A stretch of DNA of 6,187 bases, from the NCBI GenBank assembly GCA_946479805.1, contig CAMLHP010000121.1:1-6187 (forward strand), given 5' to 3'. How positions within the stretch are numbered: position 1 is the stretch's first letter; every line of letters begins with the position of its first letter. A model generated the notes under the pieces. That model made no database searches, was not told where the DNA came from, and was given only the letters and a program-made list of their open reading frames with translations. The position numbers were made by a program, and so were the translations under genes. This document shows positions 1 to 6,187 of this stretch, one piece after another. Source of the DNA: an uncultured Gemmatimonadota bacterium. Lineage in GTDB: Bacteria > Gemmatimonadota > Gemmatimonadetes > Gemmatimonadales > GWC2-71-9.

Positions 1-683
1 AGCCCGACACCGGTGAACAGGCACTGGAGATCGTCGAGATCCTGGTCCGGTCCGGCGCGGTGGACCTGATAGTGATAGACTCGGTGGCCGCGCTGGTGCC
101 AAAGGCGGAAATCGAGGGTGAGATGGGCGACAGCCACATGGGCCTTCAGGCCCGGCTCATGAGCCAGGCGCTGCGGAAGCTGGCTGGCGCCATCAACCGC
201 TCCAACTGCGCGGTGGTGTTCATCAACCAGCTGCGCGAGAAGATCGGCGTCATGTTCGGCAATCCCGAGACCACCACCGGCGGCAAGGCGCTCAAGTTCT
301 ACGCCTCGCTCCGGCTCGACATCCGCCGGATCGGCCCGGTCAAGGAGCGCGAGGCGGTCATCGGCAATCACGTGCGGGTCAAGGTGGTCAAGAACAAGGT
401 GGCGCCTCCCTTCCGCCAGGCCGAGTTCGACGTGCTCTTCGACGAGGGCATCAGCCACATAGCCCTGCTGGTGGACCTCGCCTCCGAAGCCGGCATCATC
501 CAGAAGTCGGGCGCGTGGTACTCCTACGGAGACCAGCGCATCGGCCAGGGGCGCGAAAACGCCAAGCTCTTCCTGCGCGACAACCCGGCGCTGCTGGAGG
601 AGGTCGAGGGCAAGGTGAAGGAAACGCTGGGCATCAAGAACGGCGCGGCCACGCCCGCCGCGGCCGCGGCGGAGAATGACTGA
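1..683 (+). CDS. recA: RecA recombinase, 3' part (N-terminus off window)
   Basis: RecA is the cytoplasmic ATP-dependent strand-exchange protein of homologous recombination and, in many bacteria, the LexA co-protease. The window opens on the last two bases of a codon; reading from position 3 gives 226 residues beginning [10 protein letters not shown], which aligns with about residue 119 of E. coli RecA. Roughly 118 residues, including the Walker A loop, and the promoter with any LexA box, are therefore outside. Visible hallmarks are the Walker B strand LIVIDS (Asp codon 78-80), loop L1 around [10 protein letters not shown], the FINQ segment with the ATP-sensing Gln (228-230), loop L2 [13 protein letters not shown] (from 249), and the VKVVKNK and GAWYSY motifs. 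The tail is Ala-rich and only weakly acidic (ending AAAAEND), unlike the strongly acidic E. coli tail, so tail autoinhibition may differ (inference). The frame is intact to TGA at 681-683. Identity is near certain from motif order and spacing. Confidence 0.98.
   Translation, partial: PDTGEQALEIVEILVRSGAVDLIVIDSVAALVPKAEIEGEMGDSHMGLQARLMSQALRKLAGAINRSNCAVVFINQLREKIGVMFGNPETTTGGKALKFYASLRLDIRRIGPVKEREAVIGNHVRVKVVKNKVAPPFRQAEFDVLFDEGISHIALLVDLASEAGIIQKSGAWYSYGDQRIGQGRENAKLFLRDNPALLEEVEGKVKETLGIKNGAATPAAAAAEND
655..672. repeat. Perfect 18-bp GC palindrome at the recA end, just before the recX start
   Basis: CCGCCGCGGCCGCGGCGG equals its own reverse complement. As RNA it could fold with a 7-bp all-GC stem and a 4-nt loop, ending 3 nt before the recX ATG and covering the zone where a ribosome binding site would lie. 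It encodes the Pro-Ala run of the RecA tail. The palindrome is directly visible; a regulatory role is inference, because a run of GCC/GCG alanine codons can create such symmetry by chance. Confidence 0.4.
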
Positions 684-1335
684 GGAGCCCACCTCCCGGC
701 TGACAGGCCTCACACCCGATCCGCGCCATCCAGATCGGGTGCGGCTCGCGGTGGACGGCCGGCCGTTCGGAGTGGCAGCGGCCAGCGCAGTGGCAGCGCT
801 GGGTGTCTCCGAGGGAGCCGAGCTCCCTCCTGAACTGCTGGCCCGGCTCGGCCGCCTCACCGACGACGAGGCAGCGTACCGCGCGGGACTGGTAGCGCTG
901 GGACACCGGCCCCGCGCCACGGTGGACCTGGGTCGCAGGCTGGTGCGTTCGGGCCACCCGCCGGCGTCGGTCGAATGCGCCCTCGCCCGGCTGACCAGAC
1001 TGGGACTGCTGGACGACGCCGCCTTCGCGGCCAACTACGTAGAGACCCGTTCCGAGCGAGGCCGCGGCCCCGCCCGGCTGCAACGTGATCTCCGGATGCT
1101 CGGCGTGGACCCGGACGTAGCTTCGGCCGCCATCACTGCGCACTGGCCTGATGAGCAGGGTCCAGCCGAAGCTGCACTCAGGCTGGCGCAGCGGCGTGCG
1201 CGCCAGCTGGCGCACCTCGAGCGTCCGGTCCAACGGCGCCGCCTGCTGGCGTACCTCGCCCGCCGCGGCTTCACCGGCCGGGCGGCGCTCGATGCGGTTC
1301 ACCTGGCGCTCGCGGGAACCACCACGCCGGTTTGA
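676..1335 (+). CDS. recX: Regulatory protein RecX
   Basis: RecX is a small cytoplasmic all-helical protein that binds the RecA filament and usually inhibits or disassembles it. The 219-residue product carries the family signature [20 protein letters not shown] (about 106-125). Around it are the three-helix repeats expected of RecX: about 65-108, 109-155 and 160-212, the last including [21 protein letters not shown]. It is longer than the 166-residue E. coli protein because of an N-terminal part of about 60 residues ([14 protein letters not shown]...), a layout resembling longer RecX proteins elsewhere. The ATG at 676 lies inside the end of recA, giving an 8-nt overlap (ATGACTGA). The only SD-like GGAG (671-674) is 1 nt away, too close for normal initiation, so translation is probably coupled to recA. 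An in-frame GTG at 739 is an alternative start but would remove part of the N-terminal extension. The position immediately after recA supports the call strongly. Confidence 0.93.
   Translation: MTEEPTSRLTGLTPDPRHPDRVRLAVDGRPFGVAAASAVAALGVSEGAELPPELLARLGRLTDDEAAYRAGLVALGHRPRATVDLGRRLVRSGHPPASVECALARLTRLGLLDDAAFAANYVETRSERGRGPARLQRDLRMLGVDPDVASAAITAHWPDEQGPAEAALRLAQRRARQLAHLERPVQRRRLLAYLARRGFTGRAALDAVHLALAGTTTPV
713..741. repeat. 8-bp inverted repeat early in recX
   Basis: Arms CACCCGAT (713-720) and ATCGGGTG (734-741) are perfectly complementary around a 13-nt loop, about 30 nt after the recA stop. No T-run follows, so it is not a standard intrinsic terminator. It could act as mRNA structure at the start of recX, and the alternative GTG at 739 lies in its right arm. 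The symmetry is seen; the function is speculative. Confidence 0.3.
811..829. repeat. Tight 8-bp hairpin within recX
   Basis: GAGGGAGC (811-818) and GCTCCCTC (822-829) flank a 3-nt CGA loop, giving a compact GC-rich hairpin inside the recX coding sequence (residues SEGAELPP). No poly-T follows. It is the third strong inverted repeat within 175 nt of the recA/recX junction. It may contribute to lowered recX expression or may be coincidental in GC-rich coding DNA. Confidence 0.3.
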
Positions 1336-1347
1336 GTTGCACGCGCT

Positions 1348-1395
1348 CTACCGCCCTACCGCCCTACCGCCTTACCGCCTTACCGCCCTATCGCG
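1348..1395. repeat. Tandem 8-bp repeat (CTACCGCC-type), five units plus a degenerate sixth
   Basis: Three exact CTACCGCC units (1348-1371) are followed by two TTACCGCC units (1372-1387) and a decayed CTATCGCG unit (1388-1395). The array fills more than half of the 89-bp gap between recX and the receptor gene. The complementary strand carries a GG pair every few bases, so a two-layer G-quadruplex is conceivable. Because the unit is not a multiple of three and lies upstream of the chosen start codon, changes in copy number would alter spacing rather than protein. The array starts 12 bp after the recX stop. Confidence 0.9.
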
Positions 1396-1401
1396 TATCT
1401 T
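1372..1401 (+). promoter_or_regulatory. Possible weak promoter for the receptor gene
   Basis: TATCTT at 1396-1401 resembles a sigma-70 -10 box and directly follows the tandem repeat. At 18 bp spacing the -35 position would be TTACCG (1372-1377), which matches the consensus at only three positions and is itself repeat sequence. Transcription from here would leave a leader of about 17 nt before the ATG at 1425, with no clear SD sequence. This is a guess based on position; read-through from recA-recX is the alternative. Confidence 0.2.
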
Positions 1402-1424
1402 GGTCCGACACCCCGACCAGACGC

Positions 1425-4400
1425 ATGATCCATCCCATTTTGGCTTTGCGCGTGGCGTTGGTCCGTCGGATACCATCGGGCGCCGGTACAGCGTTCGCCG
1501 GAATATTCCTGCTCTCGTTCCTGGCATCGGCTTCGGCACTGGCAGCACAAGGGGTCGTGAGCAGCTCAGTGCGCGGGACGATTCAGGCGCCCGACGGCCG
1601 GAAGCTCGACGGAGCCAGCGTTCGTGTGGTCAACACGGCCACGGGAGTTGCGGTTCTCGCTGGCGCGGCCGAAGGCCGGTTTCTCGTCCAAGGGCTCGAG
1701 CCTGGTGGTCCTTACGTCATCGAAGTGCGCTGTATCGGCTTCCTGCCACAGCGGAGCCCACCTCGCCAACTCAGGCTGGGCGAGGCACTCCACTTCACAT
1801 TTGTGCTCCAGCCGGCCGCCGTTCGGCTCGAATCTATCGAGGTCCAAAGCAGACCAATCGCTCCGGCAGGCCCCGGCACTACGGTGCCCGAGGCGACGGT
1901 GCAGCGCCTTCCGACCCTGAACCGCAACTTCCAGGACTTCGTTTCCCTCGCGCCCCACGTGTCGACCAAGGTTGGCGGCGGGCGAACTGGCGTTTCGGGT
2001 GCGGGCGCCAATTTCCGGTTCAACAGCTTCCTGGTCAACGGCGCCAGCGAGCGGTTCGTCAACGGAGCGGTTTCGGCGGCGGCCAACGTCGGGAAATCCA
2101 TTCCGCTCGACGCGGTGAGGGAGTACCAGGTGCTGGTGGCGCCCTATGACGTGCGCTATGGGGGATTCGCCGGCGCCCTTGTCAACACGGTCACCCGGTC
2201 GGGGACCAATACCTTGCATGGCTCCGCCTTCGGATACTGGCGCAATGACGGGCTGGCGCGCAACGCCGTCGACGCGGTGCCGAGGCCCTACAACCGGCTG
2301 CAGGCCGGGTTCTCACTCGGTGGCCCGGTCATCAGGGATCGGGTGCACTTTTTCGTCGCAGCCGAGATCCAGCATCTCTCCGAGCCAGCCCGAGGCCCCT
2401 GGCTGGGCCAGCCGGCAGAGCAGCGGCCGCAGGTTCCCGTGAGTGAGGAGAACCTCACGCGAATGCAGGATATCATGCGCGACGTCCATGGCCTGAGCCC
2501 GGGTTCTGCCGGTTATGTGGCGAACGTCGCCCCCCTGGCCAACATCTTCGCCCGGATGGATGCCGCGATCCCCAAATGGAGGAGTCGCGTCATGGCCTTC
2601 GTCAGTACGGCCCGCAGCAGGGATCGCCAGTTCTCGCGCGCCGTCGCGGATACGTTCGCCTTTTCCAGTTATCAGTACGCAGTCGAGGGTGGTGTCGACG
2701 TCGCCGCGATCCAGCTGCATACGGACCTGGGCCGCGAGCGAAGCGGCCATAACGAGCTGCACGTGACGATGAGTTGGGATCACGCCAATCAGGTACCCGA
2801 AGTTCGGCAGCCCCTGGTGCGGGTCGCGGTTCCCGGGATCGGGGGAAGTTCCGTGCTGGCCGTCGCTGGTACTGCCGCCCAGGCGCATGGCCGGTTTGGG
2901 CTAGGACGTGCATTCACGATCAGGGACGAGCTCAGTCTTCCCTGGGCTCGGAATCAGGTGCTCGTGGCGGGCCTCCAGGTGGAGCGGTTCCGGGTGCTTC
3001 GCGGTGGGGTGCAGGGCGGGTATGGCACCTGGACCTTCGGAAGCCTCGATGCATTCGAGGCCGGCACTCCCATTCGCTTCGAGTTGCGCAAGGACTTCGG
3101 CAGCGAAAGCAGTCCCTTGAGGGGCGGCCAGTACACCGCATACCTGGGCAATGAATGGCGCCTGGGTGAGCGGTTGGCCATCGCGGCTGGTGCCCGAGCC
3201 GAGCTTCTCGCGGTAGACGGGCGCGCGCCATATAACCCGGCAATCGACTCCACCTTCGGCCGGCGCACCGACCAGATGCCGGGCAGCCGGGTGGAATTTT
3301 CCCCGCGCCTCGGCCTTACCTGGGATCGCTCGGTGACGCGGCGTGAAATACTCCGTGGTGGCATCGGGCTATTCATCGGACGCCCACCCCTGGCGTGGTA
3401 TGTGCCAGCGCTGGCCAATCACGGAGAGGGCGTCGGCTTCCTCACATGCGGATTTTTGCCGGGCGATGCGGGCCTGCCGCCGGCCTTCGTTCCCGACTAC
3501 AGCGCGGCTCCGGACCGGTGCGCCACCGGTGAGCCCCTGGCAGCGCGCCCGTTCGGCGACGTCGACCTGCTCGATCCCGGACTCCGCATGGCGCGAACCC
3601 TTCGCACGTCGCTGGCCTATGAGCGCGAACTTCCCGGTGGCTTGCTTGCCAGTGCCGAGCTGCTGGTCAGCCGCCACCTGTCTGACTTCGTGTGGGTCAA
3701 CCTCAACCTCCAGGGACCGCAGTCAGTGGACCGTTTCGGCCGGGTCCTCTACGGCACGATCGGATCCAGCGGCGTGGCATCGCCGGTGCTCCGTTCCGGC
3801 TATTCCGAGGTGATCGACCTGCGCAATACTTCGCGCAACTACTCGTACCAGCTGGCGGCCCGGGCCGAGCGGTCGTTTTCCGGCGGTCTTGGCGCCAGCC
3901 TGTCGTACACCTGGTCCCGGACCCGTGACGTCCAGTCGCCCAGCAGGGTCAACGCAACGGGCATGTCGATGTGGGCCGATGCGCGCGCGACCTCCGGCAA
4001 GCACGACGACTCAACACTCGGGATTTCGCTCAACGACCTGCCGCACCGTATCGTCGCGGCACTCACGTGGGCGGCGCCGTGGCGTCGGTGGGCTACCCAG
4101 TTCGCTTTCTACTACGTGGGGGAGTCAGGCAGCCCGTTCACATACCTGGCCACCGGGGTTGGCCGGCGCGGAGACCTGAATGCTGATGGTTCCAACGCCA
4201 ACGATCCCATCTATGTCCCGCGGAGCGCGTTCGACACCAGCGAGATCCGGTTCGAGCCATTCACCCGCGGCGTGGCGGGGGCTGTCGAGACAGTCACCGA
4301 AAGCGTGCAGGCCGCTGCCTTCGAACGCTTCGTGGATGAGACTCCTTGCTTGCGCCGCCAGCGGGGAAGGATCGCGGCTCGCAACAGTTGCCGTGAGCCC

Positions 4401-4682
4401 TGGACCCACACGACCGTCGCCTCGGTACGGCAGAGCATCCCGGTGGGAGCTCAGGTGCTGGAGCTTGAGGTGGACGCCTTCAACCTGCTCAACCTGCTCA
4501 GCGACAGGTGGGGACGCCGGCGCCTGGCCCGCCCCCGACTCCTGCAGCATGTGGGCCAGGCCGCCGACGCCGCTGGGGGCACACGACCCGTCTTCCAATT
4601 CGATCCCGAATTTACCAGGTGGGACGAGCAGTCTGTCGAATCGACGTTCCAGCTCCAGCTGGCAGCGCGTTACCGTTTCTGA
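1425..4682 (+). CDS. Oar-like TonB-dependent outer-membrane receptor with carboxypeptidase-regulatory-like N-terminal domain
   Basis: This is a 1085-residue outer-membrane beta-barrel protein that probably uses TonB energy to import or handle a large ligand; the substrate cannot be told from sequence. From ATG 1425, a signal peptide with hydrophobic core FAGIFLLSFLASASA ends near residues 40-41 (ALA-AQG). A CarboxypepD_reg-like beta domain follows (about 49-129; VRGTIQAPDGRKLDGASVRV...), then a linker LESIEVQSRP, where a TonB box would be expected. The plug spans about 143-262, with NSFLVNGASERF and IPLDAVREYQVLVAPYDVRYGG, typical of the Oar/Cna-B-type group. The rest is barrel, ending in aromatic ARYRF as outer-membrane barrels do. 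FNLLNLL and the calcium-loop-like DLNADGSNANDP (917-928) also fit the group. Mature cysteines lie at about 103, 675, 699, 975 and 989; 675/699 and 975/989 may form disulfides. The frame is open back to a TTG at 1332, but that would translate the tandem repeat ahead of the signal peptide. GTG 1452 and TTG 1458 are alternatives giving a shorter signal peptide. Confidence 0.9.
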   Translation: MIHPILALRVALVRRIPSGAGTAFAGIFLLSFLASASALAAQGVVSSSVRGTIQAPDGRKLDGASVRVVNTATGVAVLAGAAEGRFLVQGLEPGGPYVIEVRCIGFLPQRSPPRQLRLGEALHFTFVLQPAAVRLESIEVQSRPIAPAGPGTTVPEATVQRLPTLNRNFQDFVSLAPHVSTKVGGGRTGVSGAGANFRFNSFLVNGASERFVNGAVSAAANVGKSIPLDAVREYQVLVAPYDVRYGGFAGALVNTVTRSGTNTLHGSAFGYWRNDGLARNAVDAVPRPYNRLQAGFSLGGPVIRDRVHFFVAAEIQHLSEPARGPWLGQPAEQRPQVPVSEENLTRMQDIMRDVHGLSPGSAGYVANVAPLANIFARMDAAIPKWRSRVMAFVSTARSRDRQFSRAVADTFAFSSYQYAVEGGVDVAAIQLHTDLGRERSGHNELHVTMSWDHANQVPEVRQPLVRVAVPGIGGSSVLAVAGTAAQAHGRFGLGRAFTIRDELSLPWARNQVLVAGLQVERFRVLRGGVQGGYGTWTFGSLDAFEAGTPIRFELRKDFGSESSPLRGGQYTAYLGNEWRLGERLAIAAGARAELLAVDGRAPYNPAIDSTFGRRTDQMPGSRVEFSPRLGLTWDRSVTRREILRGGIGLFIGRPPLAWYVPALANHGEGVGFLTCGFLPGDAGLPPAFVPDYSAAPDRCATGEPLAARPFGDVDLLDPGLRMARTLRTSLAYERELPGGLLASAELLVSRHLSDFVWVNLNLQGPQSVDRFGRVLYGTIGSSGVASPVLRSGYSEVIDLRNTSRNYSYQLAARAERSFSGGLGASLSYTWSRTRDVQSPSRVNATGMSMWADARATSGKHDDSTLGISLNDLPHRIVAALTWAAPWRRWATQFAFYYVGESGSPFTYLATGVGRRGDLNADGSNANDPIYVPRSAFDTSEIRFEPFTRGVAGAVETVTESVQAAAFERFVDETPCLRRQRGRIAARNSCREPWTHTTVASVRQSIPVGAQVLELEVDAFNLLNLLSDRWGRRRLARPRLLQHVGQAADAAGGTRPVFQFDPEFTRWDEQSVESTFQLQLAARYRF

Positions 4683-4693
4683 CTCCTCTGCCC

Positions 4694-6187
4694 TCAGGAA
4701 TTCGGCTTCGATGTCCAAAGCCGAGCGAAGCGGGGGTCTTCATGAAGGTCCTTGAACAGCGGGTCCATGATGTACACTCGAAGTGATCCTTCATGCAGTG
4801 AAATCTCCAGGTACTCGAGGGCACGGTCGTAGTCGCGAAGGCCGGTGTAGAGCAGGGCAATGCCGAACGCACCATGGCTCCGCTTTCGTCCAGCAAGGAG
4901 GTCCGCAAGCAGCGCACGCGCTTCTTCATGCCTCCCGCTCGTGGCCAGGACGTAGCCCTCGAGGCCGAGTGCTGCGCGGGCGCCCGCCTCCTCGGCCCAG
5001 CGTAGCTCGGCGAGTGACTCGGGCCACTTCTGCATCCTGGCGTAGCAAATTCCCCGGATGACCCCGGCCACAGCAGCGGGCGGGTTGAGGTCCTTGAGCG
5101 GGCGAAGCAGTTGCAGGGCCTCATCACATCGGCCGTTGTTGCTGAGCGCAAGCGCCATCTCCCGGTTGGCGGCCACTGCGTACGGGTCGGCGGCCAGTCC
5201 CAGCCTGGCGGCGGTCAGTTGCTTCGCCGGACGGCGCGTAAACATGTAGAGCCGCGCCAGTCCTTCGTACCCGCGGTTTACCAGCGGGTCGAGGGCGACT
5301 GCCCGCAGCAGCGAAGCTTCGGCAACGGACCTGTCCGCCTGAATTCGGGACCAGCCCAGTGCTGAATGCGCGTCCGCCAACGTTGAGTCCAGGGCGACCG
5401 CCTTCAGCGCCGCTGCCTCTGCCCGCTCAAGCCAGACAGGATAGTCGCCGGGGTTGCTGCCGGCCATGTTGAGGTAAAGCCACACCAGTGCCGCGTGCGC
5501 CGCGGCGAAGCTGGAGTCGAGGGCGATGGCTCGATGCAAGTAGTCCATGCCCTGGCTACGGCCCTCGGACGAACGCAGCAGTTCCTGCTGCTTGCCGCGA
5601 AGGTACCATTCGTAGGCAGCGACGCTGGGGGTGGGGCGCGGGCGCTCTGGTGCGGGACCGGCACCGAGCGCCAGTCGCACGTCCAGTTCCTCCGCCACTG
5701 CGCGGGCGATGTCATCCTGGATCGCGAAGATGTCGCCGATATCGCGGTCATATGTTTCCGACCAGCGAGTGGAGCTGTTCTCCGCGTCCACCAGCCGCAC
5801 ATGCATCCGCAGCTTCGTTCCGACTTTCTGGATCCCGCTTTCAAGTACGTGTGACACGTGCAGGCTCTCGGCGAGCTGGCGCACCTCGAGTCCCCGGCTC
5901 TGGAGCGCTCGCACTGATGTGCTGGCGACGACGCGTAGTGTACGGCCCTGGCTCAGTACCGCAATCAACTCCTCGGTCATGCCGTCAGCCAGCGACGCGT
6001 CGCCGGACTCCTGGCTGAGGTTGACGACCGGCAGGATTGCGACTGATGGGCCCGAAGGTGCGCCGGCGCCGGCGGCGCTCCGCTCCCGGCCCAGGTAACC
6101 TGCACCAAGTGCCGTGCCGGCCAGGACCACCGCCGCGAGTCCGGCCGCGACCAGCGATCGGCGAGGCTGTGCCCGGGCCGCCGCGCC
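4694..6187 (-). CDS. Single-pass membrane protein with TolB-N/FlgO-like domain and TPR repeats, 5' end off window
   Basis: The reading frame runs without a stop from the right edge (first codon 6187-6185) to TGA at 4696-4694, giving 497 visible residues. Basic residues (RAQPRRS) precede a transmembrane segment at about 11-32 (LVAAGLAAVVLAGTALGAGYL), predicting a cytoplasmic N-terminus. Next comes a TolB-N/FlgO-like domain (about 48-171) with SVAILPVVNLS, LADGMTEELI, VLESGIQKVGTKLRMHVRLV and WSETYDRDIGDIFAIQDDIA. TPR-like helix pairs fill about 192-439 (for example AIALDSSFAAAHAAL, AVALDSTLADAHSALGW), and DPLFKDLHEDPRF closes the protein. In known relatives this C-terminal half follows a Ser/Thr kinase or a winged-helix DNA-binding domain; which one applies here cannot be seen. 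A GTG at 6130 could be called as a start but lies inside the membrane segment, so the gene is treated as partial. It probably senses envelope state or binds partners in the periplasm (inference). It converges on the receptor gene with 11 bp between stops. Confidence 0.85.
   Translation of the reverse strand, partial: GAAARAQPRRSLVAAGLAAVVLAGTALGAGYLGRERSAAGAGAPSGPSVAILPVVNLSQESGDASLADGMTEELIAVLSQGRTLRVVASTSVRALQSRGLEVRQLAESLHVSHVLESGIQKVGTKLRMHVRLVDAENSSTRWSETYDRDIGDIFAIQDDIARAVAEELDVRLALGAGPAPERPRPTPSVAAYEWYLRGKQQELLRSSEGRSQGMDYLHRAIALDSSFAAAHAALVWLYLNMAGSNPGDYPVWLERAEAAALKAVALDSTLADAHSALGWSRIQADRSVAEASLLRAVALDPLVNRGYEGLARLYMFTRRPAKQLTAARLGLAADPYAVAANREMALALSNNGRCDEALQLLRPLKDLNPPAAVAGVIRGICYARMQKWPESLAELRWAEEAGARAALGLEGYVLATSGRHEEARALLADLLAGRKRSHGAFGIALLYTGLRDYDRALEYLEISLHEGSLRVYIMDPLFKDLHEDPRFARLWTSKPNS
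4702..4724. repeat. 7-bp inverted repeat at the convergent gene ends
   Basis: TCGGCTT (4702-4708) and AAGCCGA (4718-4724) pair around a 9-nt loop, inside the last codons of the minus-strand gene and 20 nt past the receptor stop. Its position suits a shared bidirectional terminator, but neither side has a T-run, so factor-independent termination is doubtful. It is recorded as the only candidate stop signal between the two converging genes. Confidence 0.25.

Noticed and set aside
634..1302. 222-codon open frame antisense to recX
   Set aside because: It is antisense to a clear RecX gene, has no recognisable motif, and open antisense frames are common at this GC content.
1348..1395. CRISPR-like array
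   Set aside because: The units are only 8 bp, contiguous and without spacers; this is a simple tandem repeat.
1151..2149. 332-codon open frame on the + strand spanning the end of recX, the gap and the receptor start
   Set aside because: It overlaps two confidently identified genes in another frame, and its product is Arg/Ser/Pro-rich without recognisable domains, as expected from GC-rich shadow frames.
1566..2219. 217-codon open frame antisense to the receptor plug region
   Set aside because: The opposite strand encodes well-conserved carboxypeptidase-regulatory-like and plug domains; the antisense product shows no domain.
4483..4501. Direct repeat of AACCTGCTC
   Set aside because: It encodes the FNLLNLL motif common near the C-terminus of this receptor group, so protein conservation explains it.
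4702..4724. Intrinsic bidirectional terminator
   Set aside because: The stem is only 7 bp with a 9-nt loop and no T-tract on either side, so it was kept only as an inverted repeat.
5488..6018. 176-codon open frame on the + strand opposite the TolB-N/TPR gene
   Set aside because: Its composition is that of a shadow frame (Arg/Ser/Pro-rich), while the minus strand encodes recognisable TolB-N motifs throughout.
6128..6130. GTG start for the minus-strand gene
   Set aside because: It falls in the middle of the transmembrane segment, and the frame stays open with sensible sequence to the window edge.

Overview
**Organism.** The window is GC-rich and densely coded. It holds a recA-recX pair, a very large Oar-like TonB-dependent receptor with an N-terminal carboxypeptidase-regulatory-like domain, and a single-pass membrane protein with a TolB-N/FlgO-like domain followed by TPR-like helices. 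This mix points to a Gram-negative soil-type bacterium, most plausibly Gemmatimonadota. The assignment is inferred from gene style and no marker was searched.

**Layout.** Positions 1-683 (+) encode the C-terminal two thirds of RecA; the start and Walker A motif lie off the left edge. recX (676-1335, +) overlaps the recA stop by 8 nt. An 89-bp gap (1336-1424) carries a compact 8-bp tandem repeat and a weak promoter-like box. The receptor gene runs from 1425 to 4682 (+). A convergent gene on the minus strand (6187 to 4694) ends 11 bp beyond the receptor stop and runs off the right edge at its 5' end. No stretch over 300 bases lacks a gene, and no tRNA, rRNA, CRISPR or insertion sequence was seen.

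**How the genes relate.** recA and recX form a classic pair: RecX binds RecA filaments and modulates them. Their junction is tightly coupled. A perfect 18-bp palindrome at the end of recA almost touches the recX start codon, and two more perfect 8-bp inverted repeats lie early in recX, so RNA structure could keep RecX output below RecA. The receptor is an outer-membrane import or surface protein with no evident link to recombination. The minus-strand gene looks like the membrane and periplasmic half of a larger sensor or regulator.

**Novelty.** I found no convincing new multi-gene system. The points most worth a second look are the structured recA/recX junction, the 8-bp tandem repeat ahead of the receptor, and the missing N-terminal domain of the minus-strand protein.
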